A DNA stretch of 64,000 nucleotides from Polycladidibacter stylochi (GCF_001562055.1 NZ_LLWE01000027.1:124001-188000), one strand, 5' to 3'; positions 17,985-27,464 are shown, numbered from the stretch's first letter. The notes: a model not told the origin generated them from the sequence alone. Translations and numbers: made by a program.

Positions 17985-18908
17985 ATGGACACCATCACCC
18001 GTAACAGATGCTTTTTGAAGGTTGTTGAAGCGGGTGGGTTTTCGGCTGCAGCCCGAGATATGGGGCGCTCGAAAGCACTGGTTTCCAAATATGTTTCCGA
18101 GCTTGAAGATGAGTTGGGTGTACGATTGCTCAACCGCACAACGCGGCAAGTTTCATTGACCGAGGTGGGCGAGGCATACGCGCGCGAAGTTGGCGAGTTA
18201 CTACAACGTTTTGAGGAACTACAAGTCTCTGTAGCGCAAGACCACCATGATGTCCGCGGCAGGCTGAAAGTGAGTGCACCACGTTCCATGGCTGAATCCC
18301 CCTTGATCGAAGCGATGATTGATTTTGTTAAGATCAACCCATTGGTGCAACTGGATTTGCAGCTTGATGACAGGCTGGTTGATATTGTTGAAGAAGGTTT
18401 TGATGTGGCGTTTCGGGTAACAGATTTAGCCGATTCCAGCCTGATTGCCCGCAAAATACAAAGTGTTCGCAACATTGTTTGTGCTTCACCGGACTATCTG
18501 GCGCACTATGGCGTTCCAATGCAGCCGCAAGACTTGAACGGTATGCCCTGCATTATTGATAGGAACTCGGTATTTAAAGCGAACTGGCATTTTATGGTCG
18601 ATGGTCAACGGACCTCGATTGGGGTCAACGGCCCCATTGCTGTGAATAGTGCTGAGACTGCAAAGCGGGCGGCTCTGCAAGGGGTGGGGCTCATACACTT
18701 ACCGGCACTATTTTTGCACAAAGAGCTTGAAGATGGCCGTTTGCAAATGGTGCTGGAAGACTACATGGTGCCGGGACCTGGGATTTATGCCATTTACCCG
18801 CACCGTCGCCACCTTTCGGCCAAAGTACGTGCATTGGTCGACCATGTTGTCGCCTATTATAAAGAGTTGATAAAGCGGGGTAATTGCCCGCGTTTGTTGC
18901 TCGAATAA
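17985..18908 (+). CDS. LysR-family transcriptional regulator
   Basis: Regulator of 307 residues with the N-terminal winged helix (VVEAGGFSAAARDMGRSKALVSKYVSELE, seen in pieces at about residues 10-40; LLNRTTRQVSLTEVG follows) and a C-terminal substrate-binding fold. The sequence is closest in style to the LysR group that controls single-component or quinone-reductase-type targets. It converges on the dehydrogenase gene at 18971 and is separated from it by a hairpin, so it need not control it. Confidence 0.9.
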   Translation: MDTITRNRCFLKVVEAGGFSAAARDMGRSKALVSKYVSELEDELGVRLLNRTTRQVSLTEVGEAYAREVGELLQRFEELQVSVAQDHHDVRGRLKVSAPRSMAESPLIEAMIDFVKINPLVQLDLQLDDRLVDIVEEGFDVAFRVTDLADSSLIARKIQSVRNIVCASPDYLAHYGVPMQPQDLNGMPCIIDRNSVFKANWHFMVDGQRTSIGVNGPIAVNSAETAKRAALQGVGLIHLPALFLHKELEDGRLQMVLEDYMVPGPGIYAIYPHRRHLSAKVRALVDHVVAYYKELIKRGNCPRLLLE

Positions 18909-18924
18909 ATAACTGGCAACTTGT

Positions 18925-18956
18925 ACCGCAAGAAATTCAGCAGTTTTTCTTGCGGT
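18925..18956. terminator. Bidirectional hairpin between convergent genes
   Basis: ACCGCAAGAA (18925-18934) and TTCTTGCGGT (18947-18956) make a perfect ten-pair stem between the convergent LysR and dehydrogenase genes. A run of five T lies in the loop side rather than after the stem, so termination is likely but not textbook. Confidence 0.55.
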
Positions 18957-18970
18957 GTTACTCAAGCCTG

Positions 18971-20083
18971 TTATGCAGCATGATCCATTTGCTTGGCTGC
19001 ATTCTCTAGCCGCTCTTGTGCCAGCTGGTTTGCAACTTCATTTGTTGGCAGATTTTGCTTTGCTGCGATTGTAAATATTTCGCTCAATGTATGGCCAATA
19101 CTATGCAAGCGAGCCTCAATCTCTTGTTTTGCGGTTTGTTTGGTGGCGGTGGCAATGGCAATGACACCACCAGCATTGATGGCGTAATCGGGAGCATAAA
19201 CAATGCCTTTTTGATGAAGGGCCTGCCCATATTCATCGCTTGCCAGTTGGTTATTGGCCGACCCGGCAACTATTTTTGCTTGAATTTGCCCTATACTACT
19301 GGAGTTGATAACTGCCCCCAGAGCGCAAGGGGCATAAACATCTGCTAGAGCACTATGGGCTTGTTCGGGCGGGATGACTTTTGCGCCAAATTCCTGATGA
19401 GCTTTTTGTGTGGCTATGGCATTAATATCGGAAACCATCAGCTTGGCACCTGCAACATGAAGAAGGCGGGCCAATTGATAGCCCACAAGCCCCAGCCCCT
19501 GAATACTAATGGTGCGATTCAAGAGGGTTGGATTGCCATAGCAGTGATTGAGCGCAGCTTTGATGCCTTCAAAAACACCCGTTGCTGTATATGGGGAGGG
19601 ATCGCCAATTCCGGCTGCCGTTGTGCCACGTGCATGGTTGGTTTTTTTGGCAATTTCATCCATGTCAGCTAAGCTCATCCCGACATCTTCTGCGGTGATG
19701 TAAGTACCAGATAAACGCCCAATATGTGCGCCAAATGCCTGTAACATCTGCGGCGTTTTGGGTTGGTCTTTTTGCGCAAGTATAACGGCCTTGCCCCCAC
19801 CGAATGGTATGTTAGCCAGCGCATTTTTATAGGTCATCCCTTTTGACAGGCGAAGCGCGTCCGTTAGTGCTGCTCCGCTGGTGTCATAGTGCCAATACCG
19901 ACAACCTCCGAGTGCAGGGCCAAGCGTGGTATTGTGAATAGCGATAATGGCTTTTAGGCCCGTTTTTCTGCAATGAATAAAGAGAAGGTTTTCGTGCTGC
20001 CCAGTATCATGCGCAAACTCTTCATGCTCAAAAGGGCTAATCAAGAATTGTGAAGATGTGACCATACTATTGTTTGCGCTCAT
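18971..20083 (-). CDS. Glu/Leu/Phe/Val dehydrogenase, leucine-dehydrogenase type
   Basis: NAD-dependent oxidative deaminase of 370 residues that would convert a branched-chain or aromatic amino acid to its 2-oxo acid and ammonia. The glycine-rich substrate region GGCRYWHY and the catalytic lysine block SKGMTYKNALANIPFGGGKAVI are visible in the N-terminal half, and the dinucleotide-binding motif GLGLVGYQLA in the C-terminal half. The length matches leucine or valine dehydrogenase rather than the longer glutamate dehydrogenase. ATG at 20083 follows GGAGGGAAT. Substrate choice between Leu, Val and Phe cannot be made by eye. Confidence 0.88.
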   Translation of the reverse strand: MSANNSMVTSSQFLISPFEHEEFAHDTGQHENLLFIHCRKTGLKAIIAIHNTTLGPALGGCRYWHYDTSGAALTDALRLSKGMTYKNALANIPFGGGKAVILAQKDQPKTPQMLQAFGAHIGRLSGTYITAEDVGMSLADMDEIAKKTNHARGTTAAGIGDPSPYTATGVFEGIKAALNHCYGNPTLLNRTISIQGLGLVGYQLARLLHVAGAKLMVSDINAIATQKAHQEFGAKVIPPEQAHSALADVYAPCALGAVINSSSIGQIQAKIVAGSANNQLASDEYGQALHQKGIVYAPDYAINAGGVIAIATATKQTAKQEIEARLHSIGHTLSEIFTIAAKQNLPTNEVANQLAQERLENAAKQMDHAA

Positions 20084-20297
20084 TATTCCCTCCAGAATGA
20101 ACCCTACGAGAAATGATAGGGTGATCCTGAGGTAAAATAAGGTTAATTACTGAAGTATTGACTATTAATTCGCTTATTTATTTTCATAGTTCATTATAAT
20201 GGGAAATATTATTTCTTTTCTGAGTTTGTTCTTTTTGTCTTGATGTTGCCGTGTTCCTTTGGCAATGCAAGGGCTCGGGTAACACTTGTGGGCTATT

Positions 20298-22343
20298 ATG
20301 ACTGCTAGATTTCGTAGTTTTTCTATATTCGTTTTTTGTTGGCTGGTAGCCTTGGTGCTACCTATGCAGGTGATGGCGCATCCGCATGTTTTTGTGAAAG
20401 CCAAAGTTGCGCTGGTCTTTGACGACGAAGGGTATCTAACCGCGCTGAAGCATACCTGGGTATTTGATGACATGTACAGTGTTTATGCGCTGCAAGGTGT
20501 CGATGCCAATGGTAATGGCGAATACGATGGCGATGAGTTGGAGGTGCTTAAAGAGCTGGCAACTGCCAGTATCGAAGGCCTGGAAGAGTTTGGGTATTTC
20601 ACGTTTGGCGATGATAGTAAGGTTGAGCTGGATTTTAAGCCCCCGCATTCACCGCGTATGTTCCTTAGAAAAGTGGGCTATAAAGACTATTGGCTTTTAA
20701 GCGATGATGATTTGAAGGCCATCGAAGAAGAGCGCGCGGCAGGGCGCGATGTGGAGCAAGATGCTACCATTAACTTGCTGGAATTACACTTTACATTGCC
20801 GTTAAAAGAGCGGGTTAAGGCAGATAAGCCACTCACTATAGATGTGTATGACCCTACCTATTACATTGATTATAAGTGGGATCAGAACAACGCTGTCAGC
20901 TTGGTCAATGCGCCTTTTAACTGTAAAACAGAGGTGATTAACCCGCCGGAGCTGGATTGGCAGACGGCAGCCAAGTTGGGTAGCGTTGGCGCAGATGTGC
21001 GCGAATTACCCGATGATTTGAAAAGCGTGGCAGACACTCTTGTAAACCAGGCAATAGTGAGCTGCGGTGCGAAAGCGCAGGCATTACGTGCTGAACAGCT
21101 TGCTATGAGTCCAATTGAAAAGGCGAAAAATAGCAAGGAAGCGGTGAATGCGTTTGCAAAAGATAGCAGCGTGCAACTTAGCGATATTAAACCGCAGCAA
21201 CTGGAGAGTGCTAAAGATAAGCTGAAACAAGAGCTCGAAGGCCGCGCGGTAGCCTCTACACCCTCTATTAGCCCTGAAACGACATCTTCCATTAAGGATG
21301 CAACAACCAAGAGTGCTGATGATTTAGAAAAAGCGACACCAGAGCCGAAGAACGCTGAGCTCGAGAAGGATTTGCGATCAAACGTAGATGGCAGTTATTA
21401 CGCTCGGTTGATGGGTAGTATTGCTATGATGCAGAACGAGTTTTTTAATAAGCTTCGCAGTGCATTACGTAGTTTCCAACATAACGAGAATGCCATTTGG
21501 TGGTTAATGCTCGTGAGCTTTGCCTATGGCATTTTCCATGCAGCAGGCCCAGGACACGGTAAAGCGATTATTTCCTCTTATGTTTTGGCAGATGAGCAAA
21601 CTTTAAAAAAAGGGATACTGTTGTCATTTGCTTCGGCATTGGCGCAGGCTGTTACAGCGATTGTCTTGGTGGGCGGTATAGCCGGTGCTTTGCACTTCAC
21701 AAGTATTGCACTTGATCGCACTTCAATGATGTTCGAAAAGGGCTCTTATATTCTGGTGCTTTTACTGGGTCTATGGCTTGTTTGGGAACGTGTCTTCCGT
21801 CCCATGTATGTTAAGCGTAAGGTGGCTGCTTGCAATCATTCGCATCATGACCATCATGATCACCACCACCATACGCATCACGATCACGGCCATGCTCACC
21901 ATGAACACACAGATCACGGCCACGAGAGCCACAAGCATGAGCATACACATGCTCATGAAGTCTGTAGCAGTTGCGGGCACAATCATTCTGTAGATCCTGC
22001 CATGCTGCGTAATACGAAAATGAGCATAACCGGCGCTTGGTCGATTATTGTTGCGGTTGGCTTACGTCCTTGTACCGGTGCACTTATTGTGCTGGCTTTT
22101 GCTATGTCCCAGGGTTTGTTGTGGGCGGGGGTCGCCTCGACACTCGTAATGGGAATTGGTACGGGAATAACTGTTTCGATTTTGGCAAGCATGGCCGTAC
22201 TAGCTCGTGATGTCGCGCTCAAAATTTGGGGCGACAGCAATGGCGCAATCGCGTTTATTCATCGCGGCTTCGAGATTGGTGGAGCGCTTTTGGTGCTTGT
22301 TGTCGGCTTGACAATGTTCTTGGCCGGTTTTCACATTTACTAG
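20298..22343 (+). CDS. DUF1007-NicO fusion, nickel/cobalt (or zinc) exporter
   Basis: Protein of 681 residues combining two parts that are often separate genes. Residues 1-27 are a signal peptide ending MAHPHVF; residues about 28-235 are a DUF1007 domain and include DANGNGEYDGDE (69-80), a complete EF-hand-like calcium loop. A charged linker follows (about 235-370). The C-terminal part is a NicO/RcnA-type transporter with six helices, the HAAGPGHGK signature (near residue 415) and the GLRPCTGAL motif (near 590). A loop at about 513-564 is packed with His. Export of Ni2+/Co2+ is the family role; other divalent metals are possible. ATG at 20298 is chosen over TTG at 20286. Confidence 0.87.
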   Translation: MTARFRSFSIFVFCWLVALVLPMQVMAHPHVFVKAKVALVFDDEGYLTALKHTWVFDDMYSVYALQGVDANGNGEYDGDELEVLKELATASIEGLEEFGYFTFGDDSKVELDFKPPHSPRMFLRKVGYKDYWLLSDDDLKAIEEERAAGRDVEQDATINLLELHFTLPLKERVKADKPLTIDVYDPTYYIDYKWDQNNAVSLVNAPFNCKTEVINPPELDWQTAAKLGSVGADVRELPDDLKSVADTLVNQAIVSCGAKAQALRAEQLAMSPIEKAKNSKEAVNAFAKDSSVQLSDIKPQQLESAKDKLKQELEGRAVASTPSISPETTSSIKDATTKSADDLEKATPEPKNAELEKDLRSNVDGSYYARLMGSIAMMQNEFFNKLRSALRSFQHNENAIWWLMLVSFAYGIFHAAGPGHGKAIISSYVLADEQTLKKGILLSFASALAQAVTAIVLVGGIAGALHFTSIALDRTSMMFEKGSYILVLLLGLWLVWERVFRPMYVKRKVAACNHSHHDHHDHHHHTHHDHGHAHHEHTDHGHESHKHEHTHAHEVCSSCGHNHSVDPAMLRNTKMSITGAWSIIVAVGLRPCTGALIVLAFAMSQGLLWAGVASTLVMGIGTGITVSILASMAVLARDVALKIWGDSNGAIAFIHRGFEIGGALLVLVVGLTMFLAGFHIY

Positions 22344-22354
22344 GCGCGATTTAT

Positions 22355-22398
22355 CCTTGCCACGAACCGTGACTGACAATCACAGCATTGTGGCAAGG
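22355..22398 (+). terminator. Inverted repeat after the exporter gene, possible terminator
   Basis: A nine-pair perfect stem (CCTTGCCAC with GTGGCAAGG) encloses an inner GTGA/TCAC pair. It begins 12 bases after the stop codon at 22343. No T-tract follows, so it may be an mRNA-end structure or a factor-dependent terminator. Confidence 0.4.
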
Positions 22399-23114
22399 AA
22401 GCAAACCCCATAAAGCTTCCCTATAATTTGCCATAGAGAAGAAGAATGCACGTTCTGGTATACTAGATTTTACGTGTATTCTGGGTAGATTATTCCATGA
22501 TTCTTATATGAAAAATCAGCGTTTCTAGAGGGAATCTCCCTTTTAAAAGGCTCGAACTCATCAAGTTATGCACAGTGGGAGAACAGCATTTTCACGCAAT
22601 GGTTGCAGCGCAAGCGGTGCTATTTAACGGTTAGATTAGTTCGTTTCACTCTTTAGTTGGGCAACAATCTTTTCTTTTTTAATTGTAAATTCTATTATTA
22701 AAACCTGAGATATATATCTGTGCAATTTGAATTGTGTAAATTGCAAGGATTAGCTTTATAGGTAGTTTTATATACCAACTGCCTAGGCCTTGATGATAAA
22801 AACTAGCTAATTCGGTGTTTATTCAGCAGTTTTATTGCTTGATTGCACTTCTCTCTGATATTTTATGGGGCACAAAAAATTTGGATTATGTTTGAGATGA
22901 ATGCTCACGTGAAAGTACTTAACTGCTGTAGAGTTAGATAGGCGTGTTTGCCCTTTGCTTTTAAAAGCTGAAATATATCTTATGCGTACTTGCCGGTACT
23001 CTTACCCACTGAAATTAATAGGAAAATTATGCTCAAGCCTCACACTATTATCACTTTGTAGCATTGCACTTCAGAGTCTCTTGTAACCGTGAAAATGATC
23101 GGGTTTAAAAGTCA

Positions 23115-23138
23115 TGACAAGTTGTCGCAGTGACAAGT
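23115..23138. promoter_or_regulatory. Repeated TGACAAGT motifs upstream of TRAP operon
   Basis: TGACAAGT occurs at 23115-23122 and 23131-23138, 16 bases apart, and the first copy forms the near-palindrome GACAAGTTGTC (23116-23126). The position, about 75-95 bases before the TRAP binding-protein start, suits a regulator site. No specific protein can be assigned. Confidence 0.35.
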
Positions 23139-23208
23139 GGGCAGGGGGTGTTCATTTGCAAAACCCCGCAGAGGGTTCACACAAGTTTGATTTTTTGGGA
23201 GGAATTTA

Positions 23209-24300
23209 ATGGATCGTCGTAGTTTTTTAAAAAAAGCAGGTTTGGCCGCAGGTGCGACAGCCGGCGCTACAACATTAGCCGCGCCAGCGATTGCCCAAGG
23301 CAAGCGGGAATTGAAAATGGTCACCACTTGGCCAAAGAACTTCCCAGGCCTTGGCACTGGTGCACAACGTGTGGCTGACCGCATTACACAGTCTTCCGAC
23401 GGGAAGCTGACTGTAAAGCTTTTTGCCGCCGGCGAGCTGGTTCCTCCTTTTGAATCCTTTGATGCTGTATCTAGCGGTACTGCCGATATGTACCATGCTG
23501 CAGAATACTACTGGCAAGGTAAGCATAAAGCGTTCAACTTCTTTACCGCTGTACCAATGGGCCTAACAGCCAATGAGCTGAATGCCTGGATCAATATTGG
23601 TGAGGGGCAAAAGCTGTGGGACGAGTTAGCAGGCCAGTTTAACATTAAACCGCTGATGGCTGGTAACACCGGCTTGCAGATGGGTGGTTGGTTCAACAAA
23701 GAAATCAACAGCCTGGAAGACCTCAAGGGCTTGAAAATGCGCATGCCGGGACTTGGTGGCGAGGTATTACGCCGTCTTGGTGCAACAGCAGTTGCGTTGC
23801 CTGGTGGTGAAATTTTCCCGGCGCTACAATCTGGTGCGATTGATGCGACCGAGTGGGTTGGCCCATGGAACGATTTGGCATTTGGTTTCTATAAAGTAGC
23901 TAAATTCTACTACTCCCCGGGCTTCCACGAGCCAGGTTCAGGGCTTTCTGTTGGTTTGAATAAAGACCTTTGGGTAAGCCTGAGCGAAGCAGAGCAGGAA
24001 ATTGTTAAATCAGCTTGTTATGCTGAAAACAACTACATGTACTCCGAGTTCAACTACAATAACGGTGCGGCGCTCAAGACATTGCTTGAGAAGCATAATG
24101 TGCAGTTGAAAGAATTCTCTAAGGACGTCTTCGATGCCATTGCCGGTGTTTCTGAAGAAGTTGTGCGTGAGGTTTCCGAAACTGACGAGCTGTCCAAGCG
24201 TATTTATGACAGCTATATTCAAGCCCGTAAGGACGTTGGCGAGTGGGGTAAAGTTTCGGAAGGCGCTTATCTTGCCAACCGTGAGCGTGTAATTGGTTAA
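23209..24300 (+). CDS. TRAP transporter substrate-binding protein, TakP-like
   Basis: Periplasmic binding protein of 363 residues exported by the Tat route: the N-terminus has DRRSFLKKAG followed by an Ala-rich hydrophobic stretch ending APAIAQG. The mature part has the DctP-family blocks, including GNTGLQMGGWFNKEI, GLKMRMPG and DATEWVGPW, whose Gln, Arg and Trp match the ligand region of TakP, a binder of 2-oxo acids such as pyruvate. The same subfamily (FcbT1-like) also includes chloroaromatic and mannitol annotations, so 2-oxo acid is the best but not certain guess. A strong GGGAGGAA precedes ATG. It is the first gene of a dctPQM operon. Confidence 0.9.
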   Translation: MDRRSFLKKAGLAAGATAGATTLAAPAIAQGKRELKMVTTWPKNFPGLGTGAQRVADRITQSSDGKLTVKLFAAGELVPPFESFDAVSSGTADMYHAAEYYWQGKHKAFNFFTAVPMGLTANELNAWINIGEGQKLWDELAGQFNIKPLMAGNTGLQMGGWFNKEINSLEDLKGLKMRMPGLGGEVLRRLGATAVALPGGEIFPALQSGAIDATEWVGPWNDLAFGFYKVAKFYYSPGFHEPGSGLSVGLNKDLWVSLSEAEQEIVKSACYAENNYMYSEFNYNNGAALKTLLEKHNVQLKEFSKDVFDAIAGVSEEVVREVSETDELSKRIYDSYIQARKDVGEWGKVSEGAYLANRERVIG

Positions 24301-24450
24301 ACGCTAGTTTTATTTATCACTATGGTTCTCCTTTATTCGTAGGGGGAACCATTCCCTCCACTATCGTCTTTCCTGGTTCATGCAACAGCTCGCTTGTTTG
24401 CGCGCTCACGGCGTGAGGCCGTTGGAGAGGTGCAACTATAAGAGGCGAGT

Positions 24451-24984
24451 ATGCGCGCCCTGATGAAACTCATTGGGACTATGAATGGCGGCATTGGCCG
24501 CGCGTGTGCCTGGCTAACTCTAGGCATTGTTCTTGTACAGTTTACTGTGGTGCTGATGCGTTATGTATTCGGCATTGGCTCTATTTGGATGCAAGAATCC
24601 ATTACTTATATGCATGGCTTTTTGTTTATGCTGGCAGCAGCCTACACCTTGAGTGTGGATGGTCATGTACGTGTTGATATTTTTTACCGTGACGCCAGTG
24701 TGCGCACCAAAGCAATTGTTGACTTGCTGGGCTCTATTTTCCTTCTCATTCCTATGTGTTGTGTAATTGTAGCGGTTTCTTGGGACTATGTGGGCACTTC
24801 TTGGTCAATTCTGGAAGGCTCGGCCGAAACCTCAGGCATTCAAGGGCGCTACCTACTCAAGAGTGCGATTATTGCCTTTGCTGTGATGATGGGTTTGCAG
24901 GGTCTTGCCATTGTGTTGCGTTGTTTTTACGCCCTGAGCGGCGATAAGGAAGCGATTGCCAGCTTCCGGATTGAGCAGGAATAA
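24451..24984 (+). CDS. TRAP transporter small membrane subunit (DctQ type)
   Basis: Inner-membrane protein of 177 residues with four hydrophobic segments, the standard layout of DctQ. The block MQESITYMHGFLFMLAAAYTL is characteristic and is followed by VDGHVRVDIFY. It lies 150 bases behind the binding-protein gene and 5 bases before the large subunit gene. It bridges binding protein and large subunit in Na+-driven uptake. Confidence 0.88.
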   Translation: MRALMKLIGTMNGGIGRACAWLTLGIVLVQFTVVLMRYVFGIGSIWMQESITYMHGFLFMLAAAYTLSVDGHVRVDIFYRDASVRTKAIVDLLGSIFLLIPMCCVIVAVSWDYVGTSWSILEGSAETSGIQGRYLLKSAIIAFAVMMGLQGLAIVLRCFYALSGDKEAIASFRIEQE

Positions 24985-24989
24985 CTGCC

Positions 24990-26573
24990 ATGGACGGTAT
25001 TTTACATACACTTGACATTCTCATGTTCGCGGTTGCCTGCGTTTTCCTCATGGCAGGCTTTCCGGTTGCGTTTACCCTTGCCGGTGTTGCTCTTATTTTT
25101 GCAACTATTTCCGTGTTGTTTGGCGGTTCGGTAACATTGGGTGCCATTCCAAGCCGTATTTTCGGTACGATGAGCAACGAATCGCTTATTGCGGTGCCCC
25201 TGTTTATCTTTATGGGTGTGATGCTTGAGCGCTCAAAGGTTGCTGAAGAATTGCTGGAGACCATGGGCCGTTTGTTTGGTCGCATGCCGGGCGGGTTGGG
25301 CATATCCGTTTCGATTGTGGGCGCGTTGTTGGCCGCTTCAACCGGTATTGTGGGTGCAACTGTGGTGACTATGGGCCTGTTATCCCTACCTACCATGCTG
25401 CGCAATGGCTATAGCCCGCGTATCGCTTGTGGGGCCATTGCAGCCTCCGGTACGTTGGGGCAGATTATTCCCCCTTCCATTGTTCTTGTTTTCTTGGCCG
25501 ATCAGCTTTCCAACGCCTATCAGACGGCGCAACGCGAGCTGGGCAACTGGTCTCCTGAGCCATTTTCTGTTGGTGATTTGTTTGCCGGTGCTTTATTGCC
25601 AGGGCTGGCACTGGTGGGGCTATATATCACCTATCAGTTGTTTGTTGCTTTTACCCAGCCGCATAAATCGCCACCGATGAAAATTAAGGAGGGCGAAGCA
25701 GCACCAACCGTGAGCAAGGTTCTACATGCGCTCGTTCCACCGGTTGGTCTGATTATTGCCGTCCTTGGCTCGATTTTGATGGGTATTGCAACACCAACTG
25801 AAGCCGCTTCTGTGGGGGCTGTCGGAGCGCTGTTGTTGGCAGGTTATCGCATGAATATGGATCGTCCGTGGCCTATTTACGGGGCCGTGCTTTCTTTGCT
25901 GGTATTGCTGCTCATGACCGCTAACATGGATCTGCGTGTTGCCCGCAACGAAATTTCAGCAACCGACCAAGCTGGTATTTATGTCGCCTTTGTGCTTTGC
26001 GCTATACTGGCATACGGCATGGTTATTGCCCTTCGCCGTGTCTTGAAAGGTGATGTGCTGGTTTCTGTGATGCGCTCCACCACTCAAATTACCTGTATGG
26101 TGTTTGTGATTTTGATCGGTGCCACCTTCTTCTCGCTAATCTTCCGCGATCTAGGTGGTGAAGAGCTGGTGCAGGAAGCATTAACCGGCCTGCCTGGCGG
26201 TGCATTGGGTGCAGTTATTGCGGTGATGCTGGTGATGTTTGTGCTCGGCTTCTTCCTCGATTTTCTCGAAATCGTATTCGTCGTGGTACCGCTTGTGGCG
26301 CCGGTGTTGTTGATGTTGGAAATGCCCAATGGCGAGCCGATGCATCCGGCATGGCTCGGTGTGATGATGGCAGTAAACTTGCAAACATCGTTCTTAACAC
26401 CACCGTTCGGCTTTGCGTTGTTCTATTTGCGCGGGGTTGCACCACCAAGCGTCCGCACCATGGATATTTATATGGGTATCATACCGTTTGTATTGATCCA
26501 GGTACTGATGCTTGCAATTCTTTGGTACTTCCCGGCGCTGGCAACATGGTTGCCAAAAGTGATCTATGGCTAA
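24990..26573 (+). CDS. TRAP transporter large membrane subunit (DctM type)
   Basis: Inner-membrane symporter subunit of 527 residues with about a dozen hydrophobic segments. Conserved regions include VPLFIFMGVMLERS, TGIVGATVVTMGLLSLPTM and ASGTLGQIIPPSIVLV. It is about 90 residues longer than common DctM proteins because of an inserted region around residues 215-350 with extra helices, a form seen with the TakP/FcbT-type systems. It ends the dctPQM operon, with a strong terminator 25 bases later. Confidence 0.9.
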   Translation: MDGILHTLDILMFAVACVFLMAGFPVAFTLAGVALIFATISVLFGGSVTLGAIPSRIFGTMSNESLIAVPLFIFMGVMLERSKVAEELLETMGRLFGRMPGGLGISVSIVGALLAASTGIVGATVVTMGLLSLPTMLRNGYSPRIACGAIAASGTLGQIIPPSIVLVFLADQLSNAYQTAQRELGNWSPEPFSVGDLFAGALLPGLALVGLYITYQLFVAFTQPHKSPPMKIKEGEAAPTVSKVLHALVPPVGLIIAVLGSILMGIATPTEAASVGAVGALLLAGYRMNMDRPWPIYGAVLSLLVLLLMTANMDLRVARNEISATDQAGIYVAFVLCAILAYGMVIALRRVLKGDVLVSVMRSTTQITCMVFVILIGATFFSLIFRDLGGEELVQEALTGLPGGALGAVIAVMLVMFVLGFFLDFLEIVFVVVPLVAPVLLMLEMPNGEPMHPAWLGVMMAVNLQTSFLTPPFGFALFYLRGVAPPSVRTMDIYMGIIPFVLIQVLMLAILWYFPALATWLPKVIYG

Positions 26574-26597
26574 CTCCATATGAATTGACAGAGAATG

Positions 26598-26626
26598 AAA
26601 AGGGCAGCCAGTGTGCTGCCCTTTTT
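26598..26626 (+). terminator. Rho-independent terminator of TRAP operon
   Basis: GGGCAGC (26602-26608) pairs with GCTGCCC (26615-26621), flanked by AAAA on the left and TTTTT on the right. The loop is CAGTGT. Position directly behind the dctM stop makes this a clear terminator. Confidence 0.9.
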
Positions 26627-26687
26627 GTATTGAGTTACGAAGTGATTTTGTCGGAAAATGCCGAAAGCACTGGCTTTGAGATTGAGG

Positions 26688-27464
26688 CTATTGCCACTCT
26701 ACTGTGGTCGTAAACATATAGCCGGAGCCGTAAACGGTGCGGATAAGTGGCGGACGGCCTTTTATAGAGAGTTTCTTGCGGACTCTGGAAATGCGCACAT
26801 CAATAGAGCGGTCAAGGCTTTCATCACCGCCGCAATAGTCTAGCAGCTGATCGCGAGACAGCACGCGACCGGGTGAATCAAGAAGGGCGTTTAACAGGGC
26901 AGCCTCTCCGGTCGAAAGAAAGCTGGTTTCGCCATCTGGTGCAGATAACTGCTGTGAGCTGGGTATGAATGTCCACCCAGCGAAAGTGGCTGTGTGGTGG
27001 TTATCTGTAATGGTTTCATTTTTTGGTGGTTGGGTACGGCGTAATAACGAACGCAAGCGGGCGATGACCTCGCGCGGGTCAAATGGTTTACACAAATAAT
27101 CGTCGGCACCAAGTTCTAGCCCCATGACACGATCAGAGGTATGGGCACGAGCGCTGACAACAAGAATGGGTACATTGGAGCGTTGACGAATACGCTCGAT
27201 AAGTGCCATGCCGTCCACGTCCGGTAGCCCCAAATCCAACAGGATAAGCGATGGCTTTTTATGGTCCAGGTGGTCGAGAAGCTCTATACCACTGGCGAAA
27301 GCCGTGGGCCGGAAGCTGTAGTCTTTGAGTGTTTGGCACAAAATAGCGCGGATATGCGGGTCGTCTTCTACCAAAAAAACATGGTCTGCGGACTTTATGC
27401 TTTGTGGAGCATCGCTCTCATGAAATTGCGACTTTGGGCGAAATAAAGGAGCGGTTTTGGTCAC
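26688..27464 (-). CDS. OmpR-family response regulator
   Basis: DNA-binding response regulator of 258 residues. The receiver domain (about 28-145) has the acidic pair D34/D35, the phospho-acceptor Asp77 in LILLDLGLPDVDG and the lysine in YLCKPFDP. The winged-helix effector (about 160-255) ends with the typical IRTVYGSGYMF. GTG at 27464 shares its first G with the TAG stop of the hybrid kinase gene, so translation is coupled. The pair lies between the TRAP operon and the CoA-ligase/Liv operon and probably controls one of them. Confidence 0.92.
   Translation of the reverse strand: MTKTAPLFRPKSQFHESDAPQSIKSADHVFLVEDDPHIRAILCQTLKDYSFRPTAFASGIELLDHLDHKKPSLILLDLGLPDVDGMALIERIRQRSNVPILVVSARAHTSDRVMGLELGADDYLCKPFDPREVIARLRSLLRRTQPPKNETITDNHHTATFAGWTFIPSSQQLSAPDGETSFLSTGEAALLNALLDSPGRVLSRDQLLDYCGGDESLDRSIDVRISRVRKKLSIKGRPPLIRTVYGSGYMFTTTVEWQ

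Larger units (their letters stand above)
22344..23208. other. Gap of 865 bases without a convincing gene
   Basis: AT-rich stretch between the exporter fusion and the TRAP operon. It holds an inverted repeat CCTTGCCAC/GTGGCAAGG (22355-22363 and 22390-22398) just after the exporter, a small hairpin AGAGGGA/TCCCTTT at 22527-22543, and a pair of TGACAAGT repeats near 23115-23138. All open frames are short and lack ribosome sites. The right end must contain the TRAP promoter. I see no RNA gene that I recognise. Confidence 0.6.

Noticed and set aside
20192..20201. CATTATAATG as a Zur box upstream of the exporter fusion
   Set aside because: The palindrome is only ten bases, AT-only at the centre and common by chance in such AT-rich DNA; it lacks the flanks of known alphaproteobacterial Zur sites.
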